Assembly: GCA_905178155.1 (NCBI GenBank)
Contig: CAJINV010000004.1
Coordinates: forward strand, 9,586,625-9,650,624
DNA from: Amoebophrya sp. A120
Taxonomy: Eukaryota > Sar > Dinophyceae > Syndiniales > Amoebophryaceae
Reading direction: 5' to 3'
DNA length: 64,000 nucleotides
This document shows, one piece after another, positions 37,436 through 49,050 of this stretch. The translations under genes were made by a program, and so were the position numbers. A model generated the notes under the pieces. That model saw nothing but the letters and a program-made list of their open reading frames with translations, was not told the DNA's origin and made no database searches. Within the stretch, counting starts at the first letter, position 1, and each line of letters begins with the position of its first letter.

Positions 37436-40034
37436 ATGTCTTCGTCCCAGTACGGGAGTTTTTTTTCCTTCGCCCAACCCCCCGGAGTTGGAGCCCCGCC
37501 GGCACCCGGTGGCGCTGCTAACCAGCAACAGCAAGCAAACCAAGCACGACCTCCGAGCGCGAAGAAGGCACGAAGGACCTCTTCCCCCGGAAGCCGAAGC
37601 AAGGATGTGGTTATGGGCGGCACGACAACACTGGGTGGTGGAACGACAACTACAGCCGGCCCAGCAGCGGGCAATAAAATGTCCATTACCGGCCTTCCCA
37701 ATTATCCCCCAGCAGGCTCCAACATGTTGAACCGTGCGTCCACCGCCACCAGCGGGTTTCCGACTGCTGCAACGGGGTTCGAAAAGACGAAAAACCGCCA
37801 GTGGACGGAAAAGTATCGGCCGAAGAACTTGAACCAGATCGCCGCGCAGAAGGACGCCGTGGACCTCTTGCGCGCGTGTTGCAAGGACCAGGAGTTCCCC
37901 TCTTTCCTCTTCCACGGGCCCCCGGGCGTCGGGAAAACCACCGCGGCGCTGGCGTTTTGTCGGGAACTGTTCGGAGCAGATTTCGATAAACGCGTGTTGG
38001 AAATGAACGCGAGTGACGTATTGAGAGGAAAAATCCCCCCTCCCCATATCGAGCAGGTATGTTTCCGAAAACTTGTCTTGCTGATTTGAGACCACAAATC
38101 ACGCCCGTCTTGCAAGGAGCCAATTGCAGAGGCTTCCGCGCCACTATGGAAGCGACTTGGCATGCGGTTGGGCCTAGGGGACAGCTGTTTGTAATGCTAA
38201 ACAACTAGACCCAGTCGCCCCTCCCTAGGCCGAGGATCTGGCTGCGATGCCGTATTGCAAGACAGCGCGCATCTGTGTACGAAAATCCAGCATCACAAAC
38301 CTCGTCTCGATATGGGGAGGGGGGTTTTTCCTTCTGATATGACGAGCGCGGGATCGAGGCCGTGCGGAGCCGGGTGAAAACGTTTTCGCAGATCTCCTAT
38401 GGATTGTAAAAATGTCTGGGTCTGGAAACTTGTGATGCTGTTAGTTTGTGCATGACACAGGAGGTCTAGCATGCAAGTCCTAGCAACACAGTTTTTGAGC
38501 AGGTTAGGCGATGCCGAATCCGCATGACAAGTTCCCTCTTTTGGTAGCAAGAAGTGAGCAGCTTTTGCGGTCCATGCATGACAGATTTTTTTCTGTTCTC
38601 ATATACGCATTAGAAGTTTACATGTTTCCAGTCCCGGACATTTTTACATTTGATATCTCCTGTGGCGTAAGTGCGAGGCCGAACGAGAAGGGTGCTGGTG
38701 GAGGTGGGAAAATGAACATCAAAGTATACGATCTTTTTAGGTACTGATGTAGGCGATGATGTTAATGTGTCGCGTGCTGTTGGATCCAGATGATGAAGAG
38801 GACGTAGACCAATCATGAACAACTGGTTGCAAGATTTTTTTCCATATGCTTTCGCCACACCAACCTCAAGGTGATCATCCTCGACGAGGCAGACCAGATG
38901 ACGAAGGAAGCCCAGGGGGCCCTCCGGCGGATCATGGAGCAGTACGTGAAATCGACTCGGTTTATCATCCTGTGCAACTATGTCTCCCGTATTATCGATC
39001 CGATCCACAGCCGGTGCATGAAGTTCGAGTTCAAAGCCTTGCCGGACAACGACCATTTAACCCAGCTTCAAAAAATCGCTATCCTGTGCAAAAGTATCGT
39101 ACTCGTATTGCAATTATGCATTACAAATGGCAAATCAGCATTACACATGCTGAGGAAATTTGTCATGCATTTATACGAATACGATACTTTTCCACAGGAT
39201 AATCGCGACCGCGGAGCAACTGACCGTCGCGCCGAACGACTTGTCGGTTTTACTAACGCTTTCCGGCGGCGACCTTCGGCGGAGCACGACGTTACTGCAG
39301 ATGGCGGCTGCGGTGGATGGACAGGAGAATAACAACACGCTGACAGCCGATCATTTCTACAAACTGTACCAGCGTGTCCCGCCGGAAATTTTGCGGAAGT
39401 TGCTTCATGAAGTGTGCTACATTAAGGAACACCCAAGAGGTTTGATCGAGGTGAATAGTTTCGTCGAGCGCCATCTGATCCGCGAAGGGCATTCGTTTGC
39501 CAAGGTGATGGACGATTTGTTTGATTATGTGAGGCAGCGAGGGGCCTACGCGGCGCTGAAACTGGATCCGAATTTTCCGGAAATCTCGGCGATGCGGGTT
39601 GCATACATCTCCAGGTTGATCGCGGAGTGCAGTTATGCATTGCAAAAGTAGCATCGCCATCGCCCACTAAGAAGAAAGATTGCATCTGCATCACAAATAT
39701 GTTGTTCAGTCGCTTAGTACGAATTTCCAGCTGGAAATCGAAAGTCGCGCACGTTTTGGGCCGTGTGGGGGAGCGAAGTGTCTTGTTCCCGACCTGACTC
39801 AGCAACAGCAGCGCGCATGACTGCAATTACCTTCTAATATACGAGTGCGATATAATGACTTTTGCAAGCCATAACAGTGAGAAAGTGACGATTTACCGTA
39901 GTAGTGAGTCCGTGCAAATGCGGTACTTATTCCAGCAAATCCGGATGACGTTGACCCACCCGTCCGACCCGTCGGTGCCGAAGCCTTTTCCGGAAGAGCT
40001 GGTGAAGTTGACGCAGATAGCGGGTGGCGCATAA
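37436..40034 (+). CDS. Replication factor C small subunit (RFC4/Rfc2 type), 496 aa
   Basis: Exons 37436-38018, 38345-38397, 38661-38723, 38871-39079, 39207-39633, 39879-40034, summing to 497 codons with TAA. RFC loads the PCNA clamp at primer-template junctions. Residues 1-115 are a Pro/Gly/Thr/Gln-rich extension not usual for the family. The AAA+ core follows: [14 protein letters not shown], Walker A GPPGVGKT at 161-168, NASDERGI rebuilt across an introner, Walker B VIILDEAD at 234-241 rebuilt across a GT-AG intron, sensor-1 region [12 protein letters not shown] and the SRC arginine-finger motif, then the GDLRR sensor-2 region and helical collar domain. Four introners and one GT-AG intron. 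The restored motifs are the strongest internal proof of introner splicing in the window. Confidence 0.93.
38019..38339. mobile_element. Introner, family F (321 bp)
   Basis: TSD TGACG at 38014-38018 and 38340-38344. Removal rebuilds the conserved RFC motif NASD-ERGI exactly. Confidence 0.97.
38398..38655. mobile_element. Introner, family A (258 bp)
   Basis: TSD TCTCC at 38393-38397 and 38656-38660. Left end TATGGATTGT, right end ACATTTGATA. Confidence 0.93.
38724..38870 (+). other. Canonical GT-AG spliceosomal intron
   Basis: Donor GTATAC after AAA, acceptor CCTCAAG before GTGATC. The join gives [12 protein letters not shown], the expected Walker B context. Confidence 0.85.
39080..39201. mobile_element. 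Introner, family B, short (122 bp)
   Basis: TSD ATCGC at 39075-39079 and 39202-39206. About 30 bp of the usual interior is missing; arms are intact. The shortest element seen. Confidence 0.93.
39634..39873. mobile_element. Introner, family B, atypical interior (240 bp)
   Basis: Flanks GCAGT (39629-39633) and ACAGT (39874-39878). Left end TATGCATTGCAAAAG; the left arm is broken after about 18 bp (GTAGCATCG) and the middle is unlike other B copies. Join [12 protein letters not shown]. Confidence 0.85.
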
Positions 40035-40782
40035 CATCAGGAGCGGCCCTGTGAAAGGATCGTACGATGAACAAAGCGTCAACCACTTACAAACAACTTC
40101 ACATCAGAGTACGCGTTCTGTCATATAGACACGACGGCACTTAGCGACCTTCCAATAACATCCACAAGACGACGGTGCCCTACTTGCCTAAGGCAGAGAA
40201 CACTCGAAATGGATGCACAGTAACGTAGCTGTGTTCATCATCTGTGCGAGATATTCGGTGACTCTGTACTAGTGGTCGACATCAGGATCATGATATGCTT
40301 CAACTATGATTTCGGTTAATGCAGTTGCAGCTCGGCATACGTGAGCATTTTTGGAGAGTGGTAGGGTAGATGAAGAGTTCATCACGGTAACAAGGCATAA
40401 CCATGCGAGCCATTTTTTCGGTCGTATCGCGGAGGCAACAAAACCAAAAGTGTAGTTGATACGCGCAGAAATAAACATCAGCCACCCTCCTGTTTCGTAC
40501 ACAGAATTTACTGCTTCAATAGCCACCGCAATTGATATATACACCGCTTAAGTATTAAAAGACCTACTTGTTCCGTTACCCGAGTGTCTACTTTCTCAAA
40601 CTACTAAGCTGCACAAGCTAATTTTGAGCTCGAGCTTTGAACTGGGTTGATAATAACTTACGGTGCTAACAATAATAAATAAACCTCTGACTTGTCATTT
40701 TTTTTCCTTTAGTGTGAAAAAAAAGGCTGATCATCTCGAACATCAAAACAAGAAAGGACCACGACCTCACCGCGGTGGTACG
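40035..40782. other. Intergenic region
   Basis: About 750 bp, AT-rich toward the 3' side. Nothing recognisable beyond the presumed promoter of the next gene. Confidence 0.45.
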
Positions 40783-42783
40783 ATGAAATTGAAATATTTC
40801 CTTCAACTGGGAGCAGCACTTCCTTCCGAGCAACACCTCCTTGCCGACGCCGCCGCTTGCAGCGCGACGTGCGCCAACGAATTCCGCACGGGGTGTTTCA
40901 AGCATCAATGCACGATCATGGGGAAAACCACGGCCGCTGCGATCAACGCCTGCCGGCACGAGCTGGACAACCAGATCGGCCCGATCGCCAACCGTTGCCC
41001 GGGGGAAGTCGGTTGCACGGTATGCATTGCAAAAGAAACAATCGTACTAGTATAAATTGCATTACAAATTGACTCAGCATTACAAATTAAGTTTGTCATG
41101 CGGATTTGCCTTAAGAAAAAGATTTGTAATGCATAAACGCAATTAGTACGAGCACGATACTTGTTTTGCACTGCATACTCGTTGACAACAAGCGATTTGG
41201 ATTGTTCCACCCAAGTCGGCCCCTCTGCAGCCGCGCAGGCGGCGCACGTATCAAATGTAAAAATGTCTGGGTCTGGAAGAATGCAAGTTTGTCATGCTTG
41301 TCTGGCATGATTCGAGAATCTGGGTTGCATAGGCACCAAAAGGCCCTATTACCTTTCATGCGAAAACGCAGTTTGCCATGCGGAATACGTAAGACATGGC
41401 AGCCAAAAAATTTGTCATGCATAGCTGCGTACTGCAGTGCGTCTATCATTCACTTTTAGCATTACAAGTTTCCAGACGCAGACATTTTTGCACTTGATAG
41501 CACGCGGCGCGTTGCAAGACCGCGACGCCGACGACACCGGATGCGTACTCCGCATCGTCGTTTGGCGCCACGATCCGCATCGTCGGCGACAGCTGCTTGT
41601 CCGGCGACGGCGTGCAAGCGGGACTCGCAGAGACGCTGCAGACGACCGTGACCAATTGCGCGAAGGGCGGCGCGAAATTGTCCGAAATCTACTCGTATCC
41701 TGTGCAAAAGTATCGTACTCGTAGTAATTGCGATCATGCATGACAAACATCCCTTTTTAGGTAAATCAGCATTACAAATTCCATTTTTCTTTTTGAAAAA
41801 ATTTGTGATGCAATTTATACTAGTACGATACTTTTGCAATGCATAACTCTTTGCAGACCGCGTGCTCGTCCGATAGCAACTGTCCGAAGTGGTCCATTGT
41901 GGGTGGCGGACGCAACGGGGTCGGAACCTCCGCCGACTTCGGCGCGACGCCCGCCCCGACGACCACGCTGGAAGCGATGCGGATCTTAGTGAACCGGGAA
42001 ACGGCGGCCGGACGGAAGGTGGTGCTTTTTCTGTATCCGCCAGACCAGGCGACCGTCGACCCGGCGTCGGCCATCAACACGTTCCAGAACGAATTCAAGG
42101 AGGACCTCGTGAACAACAGCATATGCAATACAAGTTTCCCGTACATGTACAAGATGCATCACAAATTTCACCAATTTAAAGGGTAAAACTTGTCATGCTA
42201 GACTAGGATGGAGTCCAATTTTTGTCATGCAGAGACCGCATGTGTACGTGCTGTACGGGAAATTTACATTGCATACAGCACGGTCTTCGTCTACGACCCG
42301 CGGTTGGATACGCGGTTCGATTTCCTGGACCCCAATTCCCGCCAGTACCGCGCGACCGACAACTCGCATCCGAGCGAGCTCGCCCGGACCGAGATGGGAA
42401 AAGCGCTCGGGGCGCTGATTCAGCAGTGGACTTCTGCCGCAGGGAGTAGTAGTTCAAGTTCTTCTTCGGGAACGGGTACTGCAACTGGCACGGGTACTAC
42501 GGGCAGTACGGCCGGGACTGGGACGACCGGGACGACCGGCGCTACAACTACCGGCTCCGGTACCACTGGAACTGGTACAACTTCTGGCAACAACCCTGGA
42601 CAACAACAAGAAAACGGCGCCATTACAGTTTCGAACGCTGAAAAAGCGTCGGGCGGGCGGGGTCCGTTTTGGTCCAAGATTTTGTTTCTTGCAGGTGGAA
42701 GCTGGTGGCATGCGCGCAGGGCGAATCAGGGGAATCTACGGGGTGGAGCAGGGAGAGGTGGACGTCGTGGCCGGAACGATTAA
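40783..42783 (+). CDS. Secreted SGNH (GDSL-type) hydrolase with low-complexity tail, 422 aa
   Basis: Exons 40783-41020, 41183-41248, 41505-41695, 41851-42121, 42281-42783 (423 codons with TAA). The N terminus (MKLKYFLQLGAAL) looks like a weak signal peptide, and the next 100 residues are Cys-rich (CSATCANEF..CFKHQC), fitting an extracellular or lumenal protein. After splicing, RIVGDSC gives the GDS nucleophile Ser131 (block I) and DNSHPSE gives the Asp282/His285 pair of block V, the catalytic layout of SGNH esterases/lipases. GGGRNG may be the block II/III region. The tail is Ser/Thr/Gly-rich, then basic Gly/Arg-rich. Substrate unknown. Four introners, no GT-AG intron; the second to fourth lie between exons carrying catalytic blocks. 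Confidence 0.82.
41021..41177. mobile_element. Introner, family B (157 bp)
   Basis: Flanks CACGG (41016-41020) and CTCGT (41178-41182), three of five matching, so an old or imprecise duplication. Removing element plus five bases keeps frame: GCT-VTTSDLDCS. Confidence 0.82.
41249..41499. mobile_element. Introner, family A (251 bp)
   Basis: TSD GCACG at 41244-41248 and 41500-41504. Join AQAAH-AARCKTA. Confidence 0.93.
41696..41845. mobile_element. Introner, family B (150 bp)
   Basis: Flanks ACTCG (41691-41695) and ACTCT (41846-41850). Join SEIYS-LQTACSS. Confidence 0.92.
42122..42275. mobile_element. Introner, family I (154 bp)
   Basis: TSD CAGCA at 42117-42121 and 42276-42280. Arms TATGCAATACAAGTTTCCCG and CGGGAAATTTACATTGCATA. 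The only copy of this family here. Join VNNS-TVFVYDP. Confidence 0.9.
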
Positions 42784-43740
42784 ACGCACTACGTCGACGT
42801 GAACTAAGCGATCATTATTTTGGTTTCTTGAGCATGAACTTTCGAATAGATGATCGACGGCCTGATGTTGCGACAAGAGGCGCACTTTCATCAGTTACAG
42901 CAGTAAAGGAGGTGCAAATTCATGATGAGTCACGCCTAGTATCAGAATGGATTATAACTTCTACATACAAAAACAACACACAGCGCACGGCAATCTGCCA
43001 TCCCTATCTCGTGATCTGACTGCATGGAATTGAATTCGAACATCACTTAAACCACAATGTTGTTTCCACCATCCACCTGCATGGTATCGAAATCTCCACT
43101 ATCACACTGACAGCTTGGTGACGTTGTCGAAAATAAGTATGCCGCGACTGCAGTAGACGCGGATATTCATATTAATCACGACCGCGAGTAAATATTGAAT
43201 TGTTCGTGCTGTTGCGTATCGGTGTCTTTTGTCTAGGTAGCTCGTTAGGACAAAGACCTTCACTTCATTTTCCATGATCTCGTTCAGCATCATCTTCGTT
43301 TCGTCCAGCATTTTGCAGTGAGAAACACGTTGAGATCATGTCAATGTCTTTCACATCCTCACGTGCCAGCCACTATTCGTCGCATTAAAGTCGTTCACAA
43401 CTACTGCGTGCTAGGCCACAAAAAAGCTCGACGTCCCCGTGCAAGTATCGTCCTGAGTGCAGAGGTTTTTTTCCAACGTAACTACAGGAGAGCGGTTCTA
43501 CAGCCACTGCCACCTAACCAAAATGCTAGTTTTATTTTGCATGTTGAAACCGAAAGTGACGTTTTAGATCAGTCAACCTTGCTTTTTCAAACTGCAGTTA
43601 CACAGCAACTCCCAAAGACGGAACAGCAGCACGACTCCCACTGGCGTGCTTCGCATTTTCTCACTACCTTTCCACGCATAATTCGTACGTCAGATTTTTA
43701 CTTTTCGTAAAACACGACTCCAAGCTTGTACCCCACAAAA
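42784..43740. other. Intergenic region
   Basis: About 950 bp. A 130-codon frame (43318-43710) starts at a non-ATG codon and has no recognisable domain, so I do not call it a gene. Confidence 0.45.
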
Positions 43741-44911
43741 ATGTCCGACCCGTCCGCCCCGACGCTTTTAGAGCGTGTTTCCACCAAGGAGAAGAAGAAA
43801 AAATCCACAAAGGACGACGATTATGCATTGCAAAAGCATCGTACTAGTATGAATTGCAATACAAATTTAGCATGAGAAACAAATGGAATTTGTAATGCGG
43901 ATTTGCCTTAGTAAAAAGATTTTTAATGCACCATGGCTGCAATTACTACGAGCCCGAAACTTTTGCAATGCATAACGACGATGACCTGGACCGGGACTGG
44001 AAGGCGGACTACAAGGCGCTGAAGAAGGCCACGTCTGCGGTATGAGAGGGCACAACCCCCCCCCTCCCCCTCATTTGTCATGCAAAATACCAAATCTAAG
44101 CCGCTGCCTTGTGGTACTGTTTGCATGACAGATTCCGGAAGCCCAAACAGTTGTACTACATTACGGGCATGAAGTTGTCATGCACAGACCTCATATGTGT
44201 GTATGTTTGTATTGCTGTTCATGCAATACAAATGAGGTGGAGCAGGGGGAGTTGTGCACTGTCATATGCGGAACAGAAGGAGCTGAAGGACTTGAAGGAA
44301 AAGTACACCTGCCCGGTATCCTGTGCAAAAGTATCGTACTCGTAGTAATTGCAGTCATGCATTACAAATTTTTTTCGCAAGGTAAAACAGCATGACAAAT
44401 TCCATTTGTCATGCTGAGCTAACTTGTATTGCAATTTATACTACTAGTACGATGCTTTTGCAGTTCATACCCGGTGGTCACTTACGAGGACAAAGACAAG
44501 TGGAAGGAGGCCTGCAAAGTTCTCGAGCGGGAGGTGGAGGAATTCTGCGAGCGGTCGCTGAAGGATCCGGGGAACCAGTTCGGAATGAAAGTGCTCGTCG
44601 AACTGGAAGAAATGATCGCGACCAAACTGCACCAGATTCTGATGGGCAAGCACAAGCAGTTCTGCGAGCTGAAGGCCAAGGAGATCCGGACGGCGCTGCA
44701 GGCGGCCAGCAACGCCTACATCGAGCGGGTGCGGGACGAGAGCGGGTTCCAGATCTCCAAACCCTATCCCGCGTTCAACTACTCCGTGGTCCGGCACATG
44801 ATGCTCGGGGTGTTTCTGGAAATTACGAATTCGAAAAACTTCCGGCTGGGGGCAAAACCGGAGGAGGTGCTGGAGTTGGAACGGAAAGCTGCTAAGTTGA
44901 AGAACAAGTAG
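43741..44911 (+). CDS. Small charged helical hypothetical protein, 207 aa
   Basis: Exons 43741-43821, 43980-44040, 44272-44316, 44475-44911 (208 codons with TAG). Start ATG in ACAAAAATGTCC context. The N terminus is Lys- and then Asp-rich (STKEKKKK, DDDDDL); the rest is rich in Glu, Lys and Leu with heptad-like spacing, suggesting a helical or coiled-coil protein. Two Cys residues lie in the ERSLKDPGNQ..GKHKQFC part but no metal site is evident. Family not recognised. Three introners, in families B, C and B. Confidence 0.75.
43822..43974. mobile_element. Introner, family B (153 bp)
   Basis: Flanks ACGAT (43817-43821) and ACGAC (43975-43979), within a GAC-repeat Asp stretch. Ends TATGCATTGC / GCAATGCATA. 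Confidence 0.9.
44041..44266. mobile_element. Introner, family C (226 bp)
   Basis: TSD TGCGG at 44036-44040 and 44267-44271. Left end TATGAGAGGGCACAAC, right end GTGCACTGTCATA. Confidence 0.92.
44317..44469. mobile_element. Introner, family B (153 bp)
   Basis: TSD CCCGG at 44312-44316 and 44470-44474. Join KYTCP-VVTYEDK. Confidence 0.93.
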
Positions 44912-46044
44912 CGGCTTCACGAAGTTGTGTTCACTTTCATCTTCGTGCCGGCATGCAAAATGTTGGCACGACTGAAAACGACCAGTCGTCACGCTTTGAA
45001 GTGCAAATAACTCTCTGGAGGACAATCCACGAGGACCATGATCATATCGGCGCCCTTTATTGATATCCATGATTTATTAGTTTACGTTTGTTTAGAAGCA
45101 TAGCCTGTTTCAAGAGTACGTACCTGGAGTATAGTTCGAAGCAGCTGCTGTTGCTGAACAGGAAACCAACAGTCCTTCGACCCATTAAAAATGCAGTCTA
45201 CAGGATCGACATATATTTTTTTAAAGTTTCGGCACCAACGCTTGCCGTAAAAAAGTTGCTATACTTCTTTGAATTCAGAATCAAACTTATACCAGTAGTT
45301 CAGATTATCTAATACGGTTTTACGTTAGTTTGCGTCGAAGTATGTTTGAAAATGGAAGAGGTGCGGATGGTTCTGTGGTGTATCGTTACCTCCACAGAAT
45401 TAGAAATGGGTTCTTTTGTTCAGATTTGAGTTCCCTTCAGTGAACAAGATCAAGAACTCTTCTTACAGCGGACTACCTGATCAGACCCAGACGCTCCTGT
45501 CAATTACCAGTCCATCGTTCGAAACAGGATCCAGAAAAGATCACGCAAGACGATCGGAAGTTCCAGTTCCTTTAGTCTGGACAGCTCCCCGTTCACGTTT
45601 GTGGAAGGATCAACGGGCGAACGGATATGGACCGTTCTGACATGCCAGATCGCGCCTGCTCTGAAACTGCAGATCTTGTCTCGACACTTTTTCAAGATGG
45701 ATCCGCGCAGGAAATGGCAATGGGTTCTGGAAACACAAAACTAGCATCGATAGCGCGCCTCGCTAAGCTATCTCTCTTCAAAAAACGAGGGCTTCTTTTT
45801 TTGATCATTTACAGGGGCTGTTTCATTCTCCATCTATAGCATTGTATTATCTTCATCTACTAGTACTGACGACGTACTACACCTTTATTCCAACTCAACA
45901 AGTTTCAAAAGTAACAAGTTTCAGCTCTGTAGCATCGTGGTTTCACAAAGTTCTATGATTTTTTTCGATAGCCCGTCTGAATACGATGTGTAGTCGTGTA
46001 TTTTTCATGGTCAGAACGGCAGCGAGACTCTACCTCAAATAAAA
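44912..46044. other. Intergenic region
   Basis: About 1.1 kb with short frames only. The next gene starts at 46045 in AAAAATGAG context. Confidence 0.45.
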
Positions 46045-49000
46045 ATGAGTAAACAGAAGCAGCACTCGCCGCGAGTCGATATTTCCCCCAGCACTGTTGG
46101 GACCTCGACATCGAGCGCTTCTTCGTGTCCACGGGCGTTGAAGATCATCTACAATGGGCGCGATGGAAACAACTGGCAGGATCTCCCAAGCTCAGTGATC
46201 GGTAACCCGCGACACTATGCCTTGGTGTCCGAAGGGAGCGGGCAGTACCAGCAATCGAATTTGAAGTGTTTGATTTGCAGCAAGGTTCCTTCGCAGACTG
46301 GTGGGCTTCCGCAATGGAAAAACGTGAACTGGGACAACTACCACGCCGACGGCAAGACGCACAGGGACAATTTGCTTCACTCGTACAACAAGGGCGTGCA
46401 ATTCGAACGGCGATGCCGCAACGAATTCGGGCTTTACCTCATCGGCCAAAGCTCGTGGGTGTGTCCCCAGACGGCACAAGACAACCCGGAGCTGCAACGA
46501 GTTTACCGTGGCGACCTGGAAGCACAGCAGACGAATGCCTCGCATGGACGCTGCAAATCGGCGCCCAAGAGCGCGCCGAAGGGTACGGGAAGAGGCGCGG
46601 CAGGGCCCCTCTACAACAACAGAGCTCCTTCCTCTGCGTCGAGTTCTTTCTCGATGTGGCAGAGCCCGTCAGCGTATCCTCCAAGCTACGACGGGCCTAC
46701 CGACCTGTCAGTAGGCAGCGGGTCAAGAGACTCATCTCCATTCGGGCCGGGCAACACCGAACTTGGGCATTCTGCGATTCCGATATTGCTGCTTCCGCCA
46801 AGCCCACCGCAGTGGGACGGGGAAAATTGTCCAGCAGGAAGCTGGCAGCGCTTTTGTCGCCTTTTGACAAGTGGTGTTTTTGGGGCAGTGGCGGGCCGGA
46901 TGCAGGAATTTGCGCAAGACCTCGCCAAATTAGACGACACCCTACTTCGCGATGCATTTCTCGGCTCCGAATCAGGCACGACAGGCACCCACGCGGTCAG
47001 TCTGGAGGATATCCAGAATGGAAAGAAGTGGTATCTCGAACGGTTGCAGGCCCATCTTGCGGCCCAGGTGCCAGTAGCTCAGACTCAGACGAGCGCCGCT
47101 GGTGGACCACGTGCGGATACATCCCCGAGCTTGGAAAGATCATTTGGTTGGCCACGGGCATCAAACGGTGCAAACGACAAGGGCAGCAGCGGACCTTCAC
47201 CTCTGCCTGCCTCCACTGGGCCTGTTGCTGCTGCGTCGAGGTCGAAGACGGGTAGTCGTGCAACCGATCCTCCTGTTGGAGGCAATAAAGACCCCACTGC
47301 TGCAGCTTTACCGCGTTCACGCGGGAAAGGAAGCACGAAGCCGAGTAGCACCCCAGCCGCTCGTGCCTCCGGTGATGTACAACAAGGCCAGCAACCTGCT
47401 ACAGCTCACCGCAAGCGCAATAAAAACCCTCGTCCTCCTGTGAGGACAGTCGAAGTTTCGCTTGCATCACCGCCCGGGCCGTGGAATCCGCCTGTTTCGA
47501 CATCCTGGCCGAGCGGAAGCGCTACGGCCAGCGACCACGAGCGGGACGAGGTGGAGGAGCCGGATCCGCTGAGCGACCCGGCCTTCATGCGTTTGAACAT
47601 GGATCTGAGCAACATCATGAAGAAGCTGAGTAAAACGTCGGACAACCAGTTCCCTTCCGAGATTCGTGATTGGATAAGAGACCACCCCAGCCACGGCGTT
47701 TTCGAGAAATGGAAGAATGTGCTCAAGCGGGAACGCACGTACGATGACCTCTGCCAGACCGGGGACGAGTTCCAAATCGCAACAAAGGACATGGAAGGCT
47801 ATCTGAACTTCCTAGACCACGCACGCGATATTGAGCCTGCGCCCGAAGAAACGCTGCGGCTGATGCGCGAGCGTTTGGAGCCTGCAGGCCTCATTGACGT
47901 GTGCGGCGACACGTACAAAGACGCACTGCTTTACTTGCAGTTGCAAGACTTCCCTCAGCTTCGAGACATCATCCAGTTGATCGCCAAAAAGTGGAGGCAA
48001 CAGCCGCGGACGAAGCCGGCTGTCGAAGTGCCTGCTTGTGGCGCGGGAACAGCAAAAAGCAGTTGCTCGTCCAATTCGCTTCTAAAGCTTTTTCCAGACC
48101 CGGCGAGCCGGAAACTTGCAACGACTTTTCGGGATAACATTGGGAGAATAGAAATGTTCATTAAGCACATTCACAGCTTGCCGCATTTTGAACAATTTGC
48201 TCTTGAGGTGATTGGCGACGCGGAAGTGAAACGCACGTATCGCGAGGCGGCGCTTAGCCCCGGCGGGATACCAGCTGAGATGCGGCGCGTTCAGAATTTC
48301 ATCTGGAATCGTGGCCGCTGCCCGACCTGCAACACGTGCTGTGAGCCAACGGGAACGCAATGCACCACGCACGATCAATTTGGTGAGAACACAAGGCCCT
48401 CGTGGGCGAGCGATTGGGTAGACGAGAGATGCATGGCGCATTTTCTGTGGCCTTTGTTCCGTAATATGGTGGTGCACATGACGTGTCTGGCACCGTTTCA
48501 GATGTCGGAACCGCGGCAGTTCAGGCGCTTCTTTGACTTGAAAAATGGTTTGGTTACATGTCTGCAGAAGGAGTGTGGGCGAATCCTTCGCGAGGGAAGG
48601 CAGGGACGCGTGCCTGCGAGTGTAGACGCTGCGGAAAGTGCTGAGAGCGGGCGTATCGACGGAACGAAGATGCTATGGATGGTTCTTTTAGACAAGTACC
48701 CGTTTGTGGCCGAGCACGTGAACATGGTGCGCGGTGCCTGGAAAGTCCTCGACATACCCGCGTCCGGCGAGAACCATTATCATGGGCGATCGGAGTTGCA
48801 CATCGCCGCGTGGGAGGGAAGCCAGGAGCAAGTGCGACGCGTTTTGCAAAAATATAGACAAGGCGCGGAAGAACAGAAGATACCTCTTGGCATTTTTGTG
48901 GAGTACACGAACAGCTTCCGTATGACGGCGTTACAGGAGACGAGGAAAGCCGCCGAGTGGAAAAGATTCACGGATCGAGACGAAGCAGGCGCCGAAAACT

Positions 49001-49050
49001 TGGACGCCATTTGCAAAATCATCGAGGCTGCAATTGAGGAGGACGAATGA
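46045..49050 (+). CDS. Intronless zinc-finger / ankyrin-like hypothetical protein, 1,001 aa
   Basis: A single 1,001-codon frame ends at TGA 49048-49050. Residues 75-106 form a CxxC-x21-HxxxxxH finger (C75, C78, H100, H106), like U1-type or C2H2 fingers. Residues about 180-500 are Ser/Pro/Gly-rich. A helical domain follows, then a Cys cluster beginning at residue 759 (CPTCNTCCEP..CTTHDQF). Near residue 917, SELHIAAWEGSQEQVRRVL resembles one ankyrin repeat. Function unknown. It carries no intron of either kind although it is 3 kb long, in contrast with its neighbours; a retrocopy, a late arrival or a mobile-element gene would each explain that. The same frame stays open for 63 sense codons after the stop. 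Confidence 0.72.
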   Translation: MSKQKQHSPRVDISPSTVGTSTSSASSCPRALKIIYNGRDGNNWQDLPSSVIGNPRHYALVSEGSGQYQQSNLKCLICSKVPSQTGGLPQWKNVNWDNYHADGKTHRDNLLHSYNKGVQFERRCRNEFGLYLIGQSSWVCPQTAQDNPELQRVYRGDLEAQQTNASHGRCKSAPKSAPKGTGRGAAGPLYNNRAPSSASSSFSMWQSPSAYPPSYDGPTDLSVGSGSRDSSPFGPGNTELGHSAIPILLLPPSPPQWDGENCPAGSWQRFCRLLTSGVFGAVAGRMQEFAQDLAKLDDTLLRDAFLGSESGTTGTHAVSLEDIQNGKKWYLERLQAHLAAQVPVAQTQTSAAGGPRADTSPSLERSFGWPRASNGANDKGSSGPSPLPASTGPVAAASRSKTGSRATDPPVGGNKDPTAAALPRSRGKGSTKPSSTPAARASGDVQQGQQPATAHRKRNKNPRPPVRTVEVSLASPPGPWNPPVSTSWPSGSATASDHERDEVEEPDPLSDPAFMRLNMDLSNIMKKLSKTSDNQFPSEIRDWIRDHPSHGVFEKWKNVLKRERTYDDLCQTGDEFQIATKDMEGYLNFLDHARDIEPAPEETLRLMRERLEPAGLIDVCGDTYKDALLYLQLQDFPQLRDIIQLIAKKWRQQPRTKPAVEVPACGAGTAKSSCSSNSLLKLFPDPASRKLATTFRDNIGRIEMFIKHIHSLPHFEQFALEVIGDAEVKRTYREAALSPGGIPAEMRRVQNFIWNRGRCPTCNTCCEPTGTQCTTHDQFGENTRPSWASDWVDERCMAHFLWPLFRNMVVHMTCLAPFQMSEPRQFRRFFDLKNGLVTCLQKECGRILREGRQGRVPASVDAAESAESGRIDGTKMLWMVLLDKYPFVAEHVNMVRGAWKVLDIPASGENHYHGRSELHIAAWEGSQEQVRRVLQKYRQGAEEQKIPLGIFVEYTNSFRMTALQETRKAAEWKRFTDRDEAGAENLDAICKIIEAAIEEDE

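Noticed and set aside
37334-38095. Minus-strand 253-codon frame overlapping the RFC gene
   Set aside because: Antisense shadow of a well-supported plus-strand gene.
43318-43710. 130-codon plus-strand frame between genes
   Set aside because: No ATG at its start, no recognisable domain, no introner or other support.
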